Below are positions 1 to 8,586 of a DNA stretch of 64,000 nucleotides, one piece after another. Source of the stretch: Cryobacterium roopkundense. Its GTDB lineage: Bacteria; Actinomycetota; Actinomycetes; Actinomycetales; Microbacteriaceae. The stretch lies in NCBI RefSeq assembly GCF_014200405.1, contig NZ_JACHBQ010000001.1, positions 3,100,001-3,164,000 of the forward strand, given 5' to 3'. Numbering within the stretch: the first letter of the stretch is position 1; the number at the start of each line of letters is the position of its first letter. The translations under genes and the position numbers were made by a program. The notes below the pieces were generated by a model, which searched no databases, was not told the DNA's origin, and saw only the letters and a program-made list of their open reading frames with translations.

Positions 1-586
1 GCGAGAAGTTATCGCCCGGGCCGTAGAGGTTCGTGGGCATCGCCGAGATCCACGGCAACCCGTACTGACGCCTCACCGCCTGAATCTGCAAAATCCCGGC
101 GATCTTCGCGATCGCATAGGCGTCGTTTGTGGGCTCGAGGTGCCCGGTGAGCAGGGAATCCTCCCGAATCGGCTGGGCCGCGAGCCGCGGATAAATGCAA
201 CTCGACCCGAGGAACAACAGTCGCTCCACGCCGTACTTCAGGGCCGCGTCGAGCACGTTCACCTGAATGCGCAGGTTGTCGCTCAAGAAATCGACCGGAT
301 AGGTGTCATTGGCGAGGATGCCGCCCACCTTCGCCGCCGCCAACACCACGTAGCGCGGCTTCGTCTCGGCGAAGAACGCGAACACCGCGTCACGGTCCTT
401 CAAATCCAGGTCCGCCGATGACCGGCCGACCAGATCGGTGAACCCTTCGGCGTGCAGGCGCCGCCAAATAGCGGACCCCACCAGGCCACGGTGCCCGGCC
501 ACGTAAAACGTGCCGGTGCGCTCAAGCGGGCCGGACGTGAAGTCCACCTGGTCGCGGGAATCGGAGGTCGGCGTCGTCAGCGTCAT
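1..586 (-). CDS. fcl: GDP-L-fucose synthase, 3' end outside window (partial)
   Basis: Converts GDP-4-keto-6-deoxy-D-mannose to GDP-L-fucose (3,5-epimerisation and NADPH reduction) in the cytoplasm. The 195 visible residues show an extended SDR Rossmann start (GHRGLVG, residues 31-37), the family segments AAAKVGGI and LGSSCIYP, and the catalytic Tyr-x3-Lys in YAIAK. The C-terminus lies beyond position 1. The ATG overlaps the gmd stop as ATGA, so the two genes are translationally coupled, which is the usual order for GDP-fucose supply. The first 24 residues precede the Rossmann fold and are slightly longer than in typical homologues. A GT11 fucosyltransferase at 13.2-14.0 kb is the likely consumer of the product. 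Confidence 0.95.
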   Translation of the reverse strand, partial: MTLTTPTSDSRDQVDFTSGPLERTGTFYVAGHRGLVGSAIWRRLHAEGFTDLVGRSSADLDLKDRDAVFAFFAETKPRYVVLAAAKVGGILANDTYPVDFLSDNLRIQVNVLDAALKYGVERLLFLGSSCIYPRLAAQPIREDSLLTGHLEPTNDAYAIAKIAGILQIQAVRRQYGLPWISAMPTNLYGPGDNFS

Positions 587-1653
587 GAGACCAGCGCGCT
601 GTCTCGCACCGCGGCGGCGGGTTCCTGGGTTCCCCAGCTTGCAAGCTTGACCTCGTCGATCCACCGACCACCGGCGTGACCGAGCGCGGTGATATCGGCG
701 TCCACCATGATGCGCGCCAACTCCGCGGTGTCCACGGTGGCCTTCCAGCCGAGCTTCGCTTCGGCCTTCGACGCGTCACCGACGAGGGCATCCACCTCGG
801 TGGGGCGCAGGTACCGCTCGTCAAACCGCACGTGCTCCTCCCACTCCAGGCCCGCATGTTCGAACGCCGTCTGCACGAAGTCCCGCACCGTGAAATTGCC
901 GCCGGTGGCCAGCACGAAGTCCTCAGGCTCATCCACCTGCAGCATGCGCCACATACCCTCCACATACTCGGCGGCGTAACCCCAGTCACGAACCGAATCG
1001 AGGTTACCGAGGTACACATGGTCCTGTTTGCCGGCCTTGATCGCCGCGACAGCGCGGGTGATCTTCCGCGTCACAAACGTCTCGCCTCGACGCGGCGACT
1101 CGTGATTGAACAAAATACCGTTCACCGCGAACATCCCGTACGCCTCACGGTAGTTCTTCGTAATCCAGTAGCTGTACACCTTCGCGGCACCATACGGCGA
1201 GCGCGGGTAGAACGGGGTCTCCTCGTTCTGCGGCGGCGGCGTCGCCCCAAACATCTCCGAACTCGACGCCTGGTAGAACCGGCAGTGAATCCCCGACATC
1301 CGCACAGCCTCCAGCAGACGAATCGAGCCCATGCCCGTCGTGTCAGCGGTGTGCTCCGGCTCATCGAACGACACCCGCACGTGAGACTGCGCGGCCAGGT
1401 TGTAGACCTCGTCGGGCTTGATCTCCGCGAGCAGCGTCGACAGGCGCGAGCCATCGCTCAGGTCCCCGTAGTGCAGGAACAACTTCGCTGTCGTGTCATG
1501 CGGATCGACATACAGGTGATCGATACGCGACGTATTGAACGTCGACGCACGACGAATCAAACCGTGAACCTCGTAACCCTTACCGAGCAACAATTCGGCG
1601 AGGTACGAACCGTCCTGTCCGGTGATCCCGGTAATAAAAGCACGCTTGGCCAT
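583..1653 (-). CDS. gmd: GDP-mannose 4,6-dehydratase
   Basis: Dehydrates GDP-D-mannose to GDP-4-keto-6-deoxy-D-mannose, the first step to GDP-L-fucose. The 356-aa product has the nucleotide-binding [10 protein letters not shown] near residue 9, the typical [11 protein letters not shown] loop, SSSEMFG (active-site Ser/Thr and Glu region), and the Tyr-x3-Lys motif in YGAAK, followed by [15 protein letters not shown], all diagnostic of Gmd. The last 20 or so residues are a less conserved tail. It is the first gene of a leftward gmd-fcl pair (4-bp overlap). Its promoter must lie in the 344-bp gap shared with the divergent flippase gene. Confidence 0.97.
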   Translation of the reverse strand: MAKRAFITGITGQDGSYLAELLLGKGYEVHGLIRRASTFNTSRIDHLYVDPHDTTAKLFLHYGDLSDGSRLSTLLAEIKPDEVYNLAAQSHVRVSFDEPEHTADTTGMGSIRLLEAVRMSGIHCRFYQASSSEMFGATPPPQNEETPFYPRSPYGAAKVYSYWITKNYREAYGMFAVNGILFNHESPRRGETFVTRKITRAVAAIKAGKQDHVYLGNLDSVRDWGYAAEYVEGMWRMLQVDEPEDFVLATGGNFTVRDFVQTAFEHAGLEWEEHVRFDERYLRPTEVDALVGDASKAEAKLGWKATVDTAELARIMVDADITALGHAGGRWIDEVKLASWGTQEPAAAVRDSALVS

Positions 1654-1997
1654 GTGATGTTCTCCGATAGGTTCCGGTGGTGTCGTGCCGGGTTTTCGAC
1701 CGCACGTCGATACCGTCTGTTTCTGGTTTTGACCCTGAGCTTATGGACTCGGAGGGATGTCCGCAAAGTGACCTGAAATCGCCGCACGCACCGCGACAGG
1801 CCAGTCATAGCCTGATGTAACTCGTCTGGGGGGCAAATGCGTCAGGCTGACACAGGCCTTCGCCAACGGATGCTGCGGGCCGGCCTCATGCCCCCAGAAC
1901 GGGCGAGAATCGTCATCGCCACAGCGCCTATGATTCTCCTCGTGGCCACGAGTGCGCCGGTGCGGCCGAACCAAAACGAACATCGAACGGAACTTGC
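1654..1997. other. Intergenic region between divergent gmd and flippase genes
   Basis: 344 bp with no convincing gene. Short open frames on both strands have no recognisable product. The region must contain the leftward gmd-fcl promoter and the rightward promoter of the flippase operon. I could not assign -35/-10 boxes with confidence. Confidence 0.6.
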
Positions 1998-3434
1998 TTG
2001 AGTAAATCCAGAGCACTGATCAACGGGGCCGTTTGGAACTACGGAGCTCAAATTTCCACCGTGATCTTGCAGTTCGGTTATGCGGCCGTCACGACCCGCG
2101 CCGTGAGCGCCCAGGGGTTCGGAACGTACGGCGTTGCGCTCACAGTCGGCGCCTTCGTCAGCCTGCTCGCAAACGGCGGTCTCGGCCAGGCTGCCGGCCG
2201 TATGACCGAGCTCGCATCGGCACGCACCCGCGGCCTGTCCGCGTACGGTTCGATGTTGGGGATCGTCGGTGCGATCGCCCTCTTTCTCACCGCAGACTTC
2301 TGGGCAGCCATCTGGCAGACGCCCGAAGCGGCGGGGCCTGTTCGGTGGATGAGCCTGATGGCCCTGACCGGTCCCCTGTTCGGGCTCGTAACGGGCATGA
2401 TGCGACGGCTCGGCTCTTTTCGCCAGCTCGCCATTCTCGTGTTCGTCTGCAACATCGTGGGGATGCTGATCGGCGCCTTCGCGGTGTCGATCTGGCGCAC
2501 CCCCTCGTCACTGCTCATCTCGCCCATCATCGCCCAGTCGGCGGTCGTGCTCGTGGGTTTCGTGCTCTATACCCGGCTGCTCGTCGGCCGATGGAACTTC
2601 GCTGAGGCCCTGCATGACCTGTCATTCAGTTGGAAGCTCACGGCGGCACGACTGCTCTCCTACGTGAGCGGCAACGCCGGCAAGTACGGAGTGACGGTGA
2701 GCCTGGGCGCGTCAACGCTCGGCGTGTGGAACCGCACGGATGTCTTGACGTCAGTTCCCTTTAACCAGCTGCAAACCGCGATGGTTCAGGCTGTGTATCC
2801 GGAGTTCCGGCACGATATCTCGTCACCGAAACGCGCCTACAACACGTGGCCTGACCTACTGGGCCTGGTCGCATGGGTCGCTCTCCCGCTCGGCGCACTG
2901 GTGGCCGTCGTGGTTCCGTCTTTGGTGCCGATCCTCTTCGGTCCGGGGTGGGAGGGGGTTGCGGCACTCGTGCCGGTGCTGGCCATGGCGGCCGCCGTTC
3001 AGATGATCGTCATCATTCTGGGCAGCGCCATTGAGGCCTTGGGCCGTTTCAAGCTGATCTGGGCAACTCAGGCGGCACTTGTCATCATCCAGGTGGCCGC
3101 TGCCGGTATCACAGTCGCCACGAAGGACTGGACACCGGTCTTGGTCACTATCTTTCTGGCCTTTGGCGTTCAACATGTGTTCCATATCGTGTTCTGTTCC
3201 CGAACCGGGTACCTCAACGTTTCTCGCCTCCTCCGCCACTACGGTTCAGCCGTCGCCGCCATGTTGGTCATCGCTGCTGCATCGGCGGCGAGCGTCTGGC
3301 TCCTCCACGAAGCACCGCTTCCGTGGGGAATCTCCATCGTGACAACAGCGGTCCTCCTCAGTACGTGGGCTTTGTGGAGGCTCCGGGAAAAGCTCCCCCC
3401 ATTCCGCATCGCCCGAGAATACGGAGTCTTCTAA
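1998..3434 (+). CDS. Polysaccharide flippase, Wzx/MATE-like
   Basis: Predicted inner-membrane flippase for undecaprenyl-PP-linked repeat units. The 478-aa product is strongly hydrophobic with about 12-14 membrane segments. It begins with the MOP-superfamily pattern (ALINGAVWNYGAQISTVILQF and then a short loop with GFGTYGVALT), typical of oligosaccharide flippases. The start is a TTG at 1998, chosen because it directly precedes the conserved N-terminus; no strong Shine-Dalgarno is visible. It heads a rightward group with a pyruvyl transferase and acyltransferases. A second, distinct flippase lies at 45.3-46.8 kb, so the window encodes two export routes. Confidence 0.88.
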   Translation: MSKSRALINGAVWNYGAQISTVILQFGYAAVTTRAVSAQGFGTYGVALTVGAFVSLLANGGLGQAAGRMTELASARTRGLSAYGSMLGIVGAIALFLTADFWAAIWQTPEAAGPVRWMSLMALTGPLFGLVTGMMRRLGSFRQLAILVFVCNIVGMLIGAFAVSIWRTPSSLLISPIIAQSAVVLVGFVLYTRLLVGRWNFAEALHDLSFSWKLTAARLLSYVSGNAGKYGVTVSLGASTLGVWNRTDVLTSVPFNQLQTAMVQAVYPEFRHDISSPKRAYNTWPDLLGLVAWVALPLGALVAVVVPSLVPILFGPGWEGVAALVPVLAMAAAVQMIVIILGSAIEALGRFKLIWATQAALVIIQVAAAGITVATKDWTPVLVTIFLAFGVQHVFHIVFCSRTGYLNVSRLLRHYGSAVAAMLVIAAASAASVWLLHEAPLPWGISIVTTAVLLSTWALWRLREKLPPFRIAREYGVF

Positions 3435-3480
3435 AACTCCGTCACCACGCTGTGCCTTCTTGATAACACCTAGGGAAAAA

Positions 3481-4461
3481 ATGTCATCGCTTGCTCTTCT
3501 CGACACGTCTTTGGACTCCACGAACGATGGGGACGGAATTATCGTCAACTCCATCACCGCCCTTTTTCCGGAGCTATTGGACCTTCCACGAGTTCCAACC
3601 CACCGACTCCCCCGCGCCTCGGAGCTGGCCATAGCCGAGAACGCTGCCGCTCTCGTTCTTACAGGCACAAACATCCTGTCCGCTCAGCTGGGAAAGTACG
3701 GCCAGTGGCCGCTGGACAAGGCCACGATAAGTGCTTATGAAGGCAAGATCGTCTTCCTCGGTGTCGGCTGGTGGCAATATCAAAACCGTGTGTCTCGGAG
3801 GGCGCGAAAGCTCCTGTCGGGGCTTGTTCATCCAGCCATCGAGGTCGCTGCGAGGGACGAATACACGCGGGTAAAACTCGAATCTCTCGGTATCCCGGCA
3901 GTGAACACCAACTGCCCCACCATGTGGAAGCTCCCGGAACGGCTCGAGCCCTTGACCGGTTCCGGCGAGTGCGTCTTCACGGTGACCGACTATAAACCCG
4001 ATCTGGCCCAAGACACGGCAATCCTTGGATTGCTGTCACAACGGTACGACCTCGTGCACATTTGGCCCCAGGGCGATAATGACTTGGCATATCTGGCCAA
4101 GTTCGATTTGCCCACGAATTCGTTAGTGACCGGCCGCGGGCTCCCCGCATTGGAATCCGCCTTGAAGGGGCGGGATTACGTGGGAACGCGCCTGCACGCC
4201 GGCGTACGGGCCAGCCAGCTCGCACGACCGAGCCTGATTCTGGCGGTCGATAACCGCGGCATTGAGATCGGCAAAGACTCCAATCTGCGGGTGGTCCCCC
4301 GCTCATCGCCCCGAGCGCAGCTCGAAGCCGCTCTGTCGCTGCATGCCTCAACTTCCGCGGCGCTCACCTTGAATTCGGCGGCGGCTCAGGCCTGGAGCGA
4401 AAAGTTCAGGGCCGTCATCACTGAGTCACTCCCGGTCAGAGACGTCACAGTATTCAACTGA
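3481..4461 (+). CDS. Polysaccharide pyruvyl transferase family protein
   Basis: Likely adds a pyruvyl ketal to a sugar of the surface polysaccharide, or acts as a related GT-B-like transferase. The 326-aa product has the family layout: an N-terminal DGDGIIVNS nucleotide-loop-like segment, a central VFLGVGWW strand, and a C-terminal LVTGRGLPALESALKGRDYVGTRLH-type region with GTRLHAGVRA, the family's conserved R-H signature. The ATG at 3481 is preferred over an upstream TTG at 3460 because AGGGA lies about 6 nt before it. The gene is 46 bp after the flippase gene, probably in the same operon. The exact acceptor is unknown. Confidence 0.82.
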   Translation: MSSLALLDTSLDSTNDGDGIIVNSITALFPELLDLPRVPTHRLPRASELAIAENAAALVLTGTNILSAQLGKYGQWPLDKATISAYEGKIVFLGVGWWQYQNRVSRRARKLLSGLVHPAIEVAARDEYTRVKLESLGIPAVNTNCPTMWKLPERLEPLTGSGECVFTVTDYKPDLAQDTAILGLLSQRYDLVHIWPQGDNDLAYLAKFDLPTNSLVTGRGLPALESALKGRDYVGTRLHAGVRASQLARPSLILAVDNRGIEIGKDSNLRVVPRSSPRAQLEAALSLHASTSAALTLNSAAAQAWSEKFRAVITESLPVRDVTVFN

Positions 4462-4675
4462 AGACCAGCACCCGGTTCTCCGGGAGTGAAGGTAATGAGA
4501 AAGCCAAATTGCCCGCCGGGTCCCCCCTTGGGGTATGGCGGGGCCGTGTGCAGCTCCGTCATAATCGGGGATATTGGCTGGCTGATCCCTCCGGGTTCAC
4601 TCGTCCACGAGACGCAGCGCGGCGTAAGAGCAACTCCATCTCGGGACTACGCATCGCACCTCTGGGGGAACACGC

Positions 4676-6802
4676 ATGACTAACCAAGCCACTTTTCTGA
4701 CGTCGCCGGTAACGAAGACCGCTGTTGGACCAAACAAACATCGTCCCGACATACAGGGGCTGCGAATGGTTGCCGTCGTGGCCGTCATTCTCGACCACTT
4801 GCTCGGCTGGCCCACCGGCGGCTTTATCGGTGTCGACGTCTTCTTTGTGATTAGTGGGTTTCTCATCACAGGGCTGTTGCTCCGCGAGAACGCCACCACG
4901 GGTCGAATCTCGTTTCCCAACTTCTATCGTCGGCGAATCCGAAGAATCCTGCCGGTCTCAACGATCGTTCTGGTCGTCACAGCAATTGCTGCCTTCCTGG
5001 CCTTCAATTCGGCACGTGCACAGGCTGTCTTTGTCGATTCACTGTGGTCAGCGTTCTTTGCCGGCAACTGGCGCTTCGCGTCGATTGGCACAGATTATTT
5101 TCAGTCCGCAGGCCCAGTTTCGCCGCTTCAGCACTATTGGTCTCTCGCTGTTGAAGAGCAGTTTTACTTCATCTGGCCCTGGCTCATGATCGGGATCTTC
5201 GTCCTGGCCAGATATCGAGGTCTGACGTCACGGTACTCGCACGCCCTTGTGGGAAGCGCTCTTGCGCTCATCGTTCTCCTTTCGTTTGTCTGGAGCGTCT
5301 GGGAGACCGCCACGAACCCAACGGTCGCGTATTTCTCGACCTTCTCTCGCGCCTGGGAACTCGGCGTCGGCGCACTCATCGCTGTCGGCTCCGCACAGCT
5401 TGCGCTGATCCCGAATTGGGCGCGACCCGTGCTCGCCTGGGTCGGCCTCGTGGGAATTCTCGTGGCGGTCTTCGTTATTGGCGCCGACGACGGGTTCCCG
5501 GCGCCATGGGCCGCTCTGCCCGTCTTCTCGGCAGCACTCGTGATCGCAGCGGGAACCGGTGGGGAATTGCGTTTTCTCTGGCCTCTCACTAACAGAGTGA
5601 GTACGTACCTCGGAGATATCTCGTACTCCTTATATCTGTGGCATTTCCCCGTCATCGTGATCGGTGCGTCACTGTTCGGTGAGGGCCCCGTGCAGCAGCT
5701 CCTCTTCGCCGCGGTCTTTCTCCTGGCATCCATCTACACATTTCATCTCGTCGAGGATCCGATCAGACGGTCCAAGTGGCTCGAATCGGGCAGAAGGACC
5801 GCGAACGGCCGCGCTCGTGCGCGACGTAACAAACGTCCAGTGACTCCTTCCTTTGGGTACAAACTGATGGTTCTCAGCCTGGCAGTGCTCGTCACGGGAG
5901 CGTTGGCTGCATCGGCGATTGCCTTGCAGAAGCCTCCGGCGTCGAGCGTCACCCTTCCGGCCCCCGACACTGCTGGGTCTTCCCTCTCGACAGATCTGCC
6001 GGTCGATGACAGTCCGCCCGAATTGAAGAGTCTGCAGGCAGAAATCTCAACGGCACTTCAGGCCACCTCGTGGCCGAGCCTTTCTCCCACCTTGGACGTT
6101 GCCATGGTGAGCGCTCAGGCTCCGTCCGACGTCATGTGGTGCGGAACGCACCCGGTCGACGAGAGTCGTTGCACTTGGGGAGATCCGCAGGCAACGCATA
6201 CCGCCATGACCGTTGGCAACTCCATCAGCATGACCTATGTCGAAGCCCTCCGCACCGCGATCGGCACGGATAGTGACTGGGACCTCATCTCGTATGGCAT
6301 GTTCGGCTGCCCGTTCATGGACCCAGCAGACGTGGCCTCCGACTCCGTTGAAGGCTGCGCAACCCGCCTCCAAGACGCCACAAACGCGATCAATCGGGTG
6401 CAGCCAGACATCGTCTTCGTCTCCGGCATTGGTTCGTCAGAATCCGTCAAGTCGGTACTGGGTCAAATCGTGGGCCCCGTGAAACTCGTGTTCCTTCCGG
6501 GCCCTCCTGGCGACGAAGACATCCATTCCTGCTACACCGGCACAAGTGTCCCCTTGGATTGCGTCAGTTCAGTGTCACCCGCCTGGGCTGCGACAGAACG
6601 AAATCTCGCCAAAGAGCTCAATCAGACCTACCTGGACTCCAGCGAGTGGTTTTGTCAGAGGCAGCTGTGTCCCAGCTTCGTGGGAACCACCGTCTCCAAG
6701 ATGGACGGGCGCCACATGACGGCAGAGTACGCGCGTCGAATCGCACCCGTGATTCGGGAAAGCCTGGTGCAGAAGGAAATCATGCCACTGGAGATCCGAT
6801 GA
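4676..6802 (+). CDS. Acyltransferase 3 / SGNH fusion (OafA-like polysaccharide O-acyltransferase)
   Basis: Membrane O-acyltransferase expected to acetylate surface sugars. The N-terminal 390 or so residues are an acyltransferase-3 domain (RPDIQGLRMVAVVAVIL, FFVISGFLITGLLL, then FYRRRIRRILP, and YWSLAVEEQFYFIWP) with about 10 membrane segments. One further membrane segment (about residue 400) leads to an extracytoplasmic SGNH-like domain. Its block I reads TVGNSIS rather than the usual GDS, while the serine is kept; the C-terminal DGRHMT keeps the Asp-x2-His pair. The 708-aa length is normal for this fusion class. GGGGGA lies just upstream of the ATG. It is coupled (ATGA) to the disrupted acyltransferase downstream. 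Confidence 0.92.
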   Translation: MTNQATFLTSPVTKTAVGPNKHRPDIQGLRMVAVVAVILDHLLGWPTGGFIGVDVFFVISGFLITGLLLRENATTGRISFPNFYRRRIRRILPVSTIVLVVTAIAAFLAFNSARAQAVFVDSLWSAFFAGNWRFASIGTDYFQSAGPVSPLQHYWSLAVEEQFYFIWPWLMIGIFVLARYRGLTSRYSHALVGSALALIVLLSFVWSVWETATNPTVAYFSTFSRAWELGVGALIAVGSAQLALIPNWARPVLAWVGLVGILVAVFVIGADDGFPAPWAALPVFSAALVIAAGTGGELRFLWPLTNRVSTYLGDISYSLYLWHFPVIVIGASLFGEGPVQQLLFAAVFLLASIYTFHLVEDPIRRSKWLESGRRTANGRARARRNKRPVTPSFGYKLMVLSLAVLVTGALAASAIALQKPPASSVTLPAPDTAGSSLSTDLPVDDSPPELKSLQAEISTALQATSWPSLSPTLDVAMVSAQAPSDVMWCGTHPVDESRCTWGDPQATHTAMTVGNSISMTYVEALRTAIGTDSDWDLISYGMFGCPFMDPADVASDSVEGCATRLQDATNAINRVQPDIVFVSGIGSSESVKSVLGQIVGPVKLVFLPGPPGDEDIHSCYTGTSVPLDCVSSVSPAWAATERNLAKELNQTYLDSSEWFCQRQLCPSFVGTTVSKMDGRHMTAEYARRIAPVIRESLVQKEIMPLEIR

Positions 6803-7140
6803 ATATTGTGCCGGCTCAGCCCAACACAAGCACGAGACTGGATCTGCCGGAACTACATCGAGCTCCCCTGCTCTCAGGATTGACCGGCATGAGATTCTAC
6901 GCGGCCCTCATTGTCGTCATCATGCACGCTACTCACATGCTGCACCCCGGTGAGCTCGTGACGCGCGCCTTTGGCATGGGTGCGGTGGGGGTGAGTTTCT
7001 TCTTTATTCTGTCCGGATTCGTACTGACCTGGTCACGAAAGTCATCGCTCCCGAACCGAAAGTTCTACCAAAACCGTTTCGCACGCATTTTTCCGTTGCA
7101 TTTTCTTACGTGGATTGCGGCGGGGGCTCTGTTCCCTACG
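6799..7140 (+). pseudogene. Acyltransferase 3 gene, 5' fragment (IS-disrupted)
   Basis: The first 114 codons of a second acyltransferase-3 protein. The fragment shows LTGMRFYAALIVVIMHATH, FFFILSGFVLTWSR and FYQNRFARIFPLHFLTW, the family's first three hallmarks. Its ATG overlaps the upstream stop as ATGA. The frame is cut at 7140 by the left end of the IS3-family element; a short chimeric tail would run to a stop near 7188. The matching 3' part resumes at 11262. Enzyme activity is presumably lost. Confidence 0.9.
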
Positions 7141-7216
7141 TGTCAGGGTTGGGTGAGGCCAGTACCTCAGAGCAAGTCCGCCGTTTGACGTAGGGCGAGA
7201 ATCAGGAATCATCACC

Positions 7217-7651
7217 ATGTCCAGTCCGTCTTTGAGCGCAGTGCGCGACGATAGTCATATGAGTAGTCCCGGACCCCGAGCTGGTGGTCCGACCTCGAGA
7301 AGGTCGTTCACCCCAGCGCAGAAGCTTGCGTACCTCGCCGCGTATGACACGGCCATCAAGAACAACGAGGGCGGCACTTATCTGCGCACCGAAGGGCTCT
7401 ACTCCTCGCAGATCACCGAGTGGCGAAAGCTGCGTGACGCTGGTGTCCTCGCGGGGAAGAAGCCCGGCGAGAAGATTGGCCGGTTAACTCCGGAGCAAGC
7501 TGAAATCGCCCGGCTGCGCCGCCAGTTGAGCAAGACCGAGCAGCGGTTGGAAACGACGGGGGTGGCGTTGGAGATCATGTCAAAAATGCACGAGCTACTC
7601 GAAAGTCTTTCGAAGAGCTCGCGGGACGAAACACCGCACACGAAGCCGTAA
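7217..7651 (+). CDS. IS3-family transposase OrfA (HTH, leucine-zipper protein)
   Basis: DNA-binding subunit of the IS3-family transposase, 144 aa. It contains RRSFTPAQKLAYLAAYD, a helix-turn-helix-type segment with SSQITEWRKLRDAG, and a C-terminal heptad region (IARLRRQLSKTEQRLE). The stop TAA overlaps the ATG of orfB as TAATG, and orfB lies in the -1 frame. Reinitiation or -1 frameshifting could therefore make the OrfAB fusion. I see no obvious slippery heptamer, so coupling by TAATG is the simpler reading. Confidence 0.9.
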   Translation: MSSPSLSAVRDDSHMSSPGPRAGGPTSRRSFTPAQKLAYLAAYDTAIKNNEGGTYLRTEGLYSSQITEWRKLRDAGVLAGKKPGEKIGRLTPEQAEIARLRRQLSKTEQRLETTGVALEIMSKMHELLESLSKSSRDETPHTKP

Positions 7652-8428
7652 TGACCGCGTACCGCGAACTGGCCAGTCGAGGGATCTCGACTCGCGTCGC
7701 GGCCGACCTGGTCGGGATCCCTCGAGCGACAGCCACAAGGAAACGACGCATTCCCGTGGCCCGGCCGGCGACGATTCCGGCGAACAAGATCGGCGATGAA
7801 GGCCGCCGCGAGATCCTTGACGTCGTCAATTCACAGCCGTTCGTTGACCTGCCACCGATCCAGATCTACGCCCAACTGCTCGACGCGGACACGTACTTGT
7901 GCTCCATATCAACGATGTATCGGGTGTTGAACGAGAATCAGCAGGTCAAGGACCGCCGCCGCCAGGCGCGCCATCCTGCCCGGGCGATCCCGGAACTGAC
8001 GGCGACGGGACCCGGCCAGGTACTCAGCTGGGATATTACGAAACTCGCCGGCCCGATCAAGGGCAAGTACTTCGATGCTTACGTGATGATCGATATTTAC
8101 TCCCGCTACATCGTCGGCGCCTATGTTCACGCGTCGGAATCCGGCGAGCTGGCGGTGGAGATGATGAAGGAGATCTTCGGCATTCACGGCGTCCCTCAGG
8201 TCGTTCACGCCGACCGCGGCACGTCGATGACGTCCAAGACCGTCGCGGCGCTGTTGTCTGACTTGGAGGTCACCAAATCGCACTCGAGGCCTCGGGTGAG
8301 TAACGATAATCCCTACAGCGAGGCCTGGTTCAAGACCCTGAAGTTCGCTCCGACGTTCCCCGAACGCTTCGGCTCCCTTGCCGACGCGAAGACGTTCATG
8401 GCCTCGTTCGTCGACGGCTACAACCACG
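7651..8428 (+). pseudogene. IS3-family transposase OrfB, 5' part (interrupted by IS21)
   Basis: Catalytic IS3 integrase-type subunit, first 259 codons. The rve-domain acidic residues are visible: SWDITKL (first Asp), VVHADRGTSM (second Asp) and NPYSEAWFKTLKF (Glu). The frame runs into the IS21 left end after FVDGYNHV; the target duplication CACG occupies 8425-8428. The remaining codons are found at 11004-11233. Excising the IS21 element and one CACG restores the frame across the IS3 hallmark YNHEHRHSGIG, so the insertion is the only visible lesion in orfB. Confidence 0.93.
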
Positions 8429-8541
8429 TGAATATTGGCTTCCGAGGGAGCCGGGGGTGGTGCCTGTGAAGGCCGCTGTACCAAACCATGAATCGTGTCG
8501 TTCAGAGCCACAGTTGGTGTTGTTGAGAGCCACCTGAAAAG

Positions 8542-8578
8542 CTCCTTCCATCACGTGAGGGCCACGTGATGGAAGGAG
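8542..8578 (+). promoter_or_regulatory. Perfect 16-bp hairpin occluding the istA ribosome-binding site
   Basis: The arms CTCCTTCCATCACGTG (8542-8557) and CACGTGATGGAAGGAG (8563-8578) are exactly complementary around the 5-nt loop AGGGC. The right arm contains the GGAAGGAG Shine-Dalgarno of istA, 8 nt before the ATG at 8587. Read-through RNA from outside would fold and hide this site. This is a known way for insertion sequences to limit transposase translation from external promoters, but its role here is inferred. Confidence 0.75.
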
Positions 8579-8586
8579 TACCGGTA

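Noticed and set aside
1654..1997. Short open frames of 69-91 codons between gmd and the flippase
   Set aside because: They overlap each other on both strands and have no ribosome-binding site or recognisable motif.
3460..3480. TTG start extending the pyruvyl transferase by seven residues
   Set aside because: The added residues cover the ribosome-binding site (AGGGA) of the better ATG at 3481.
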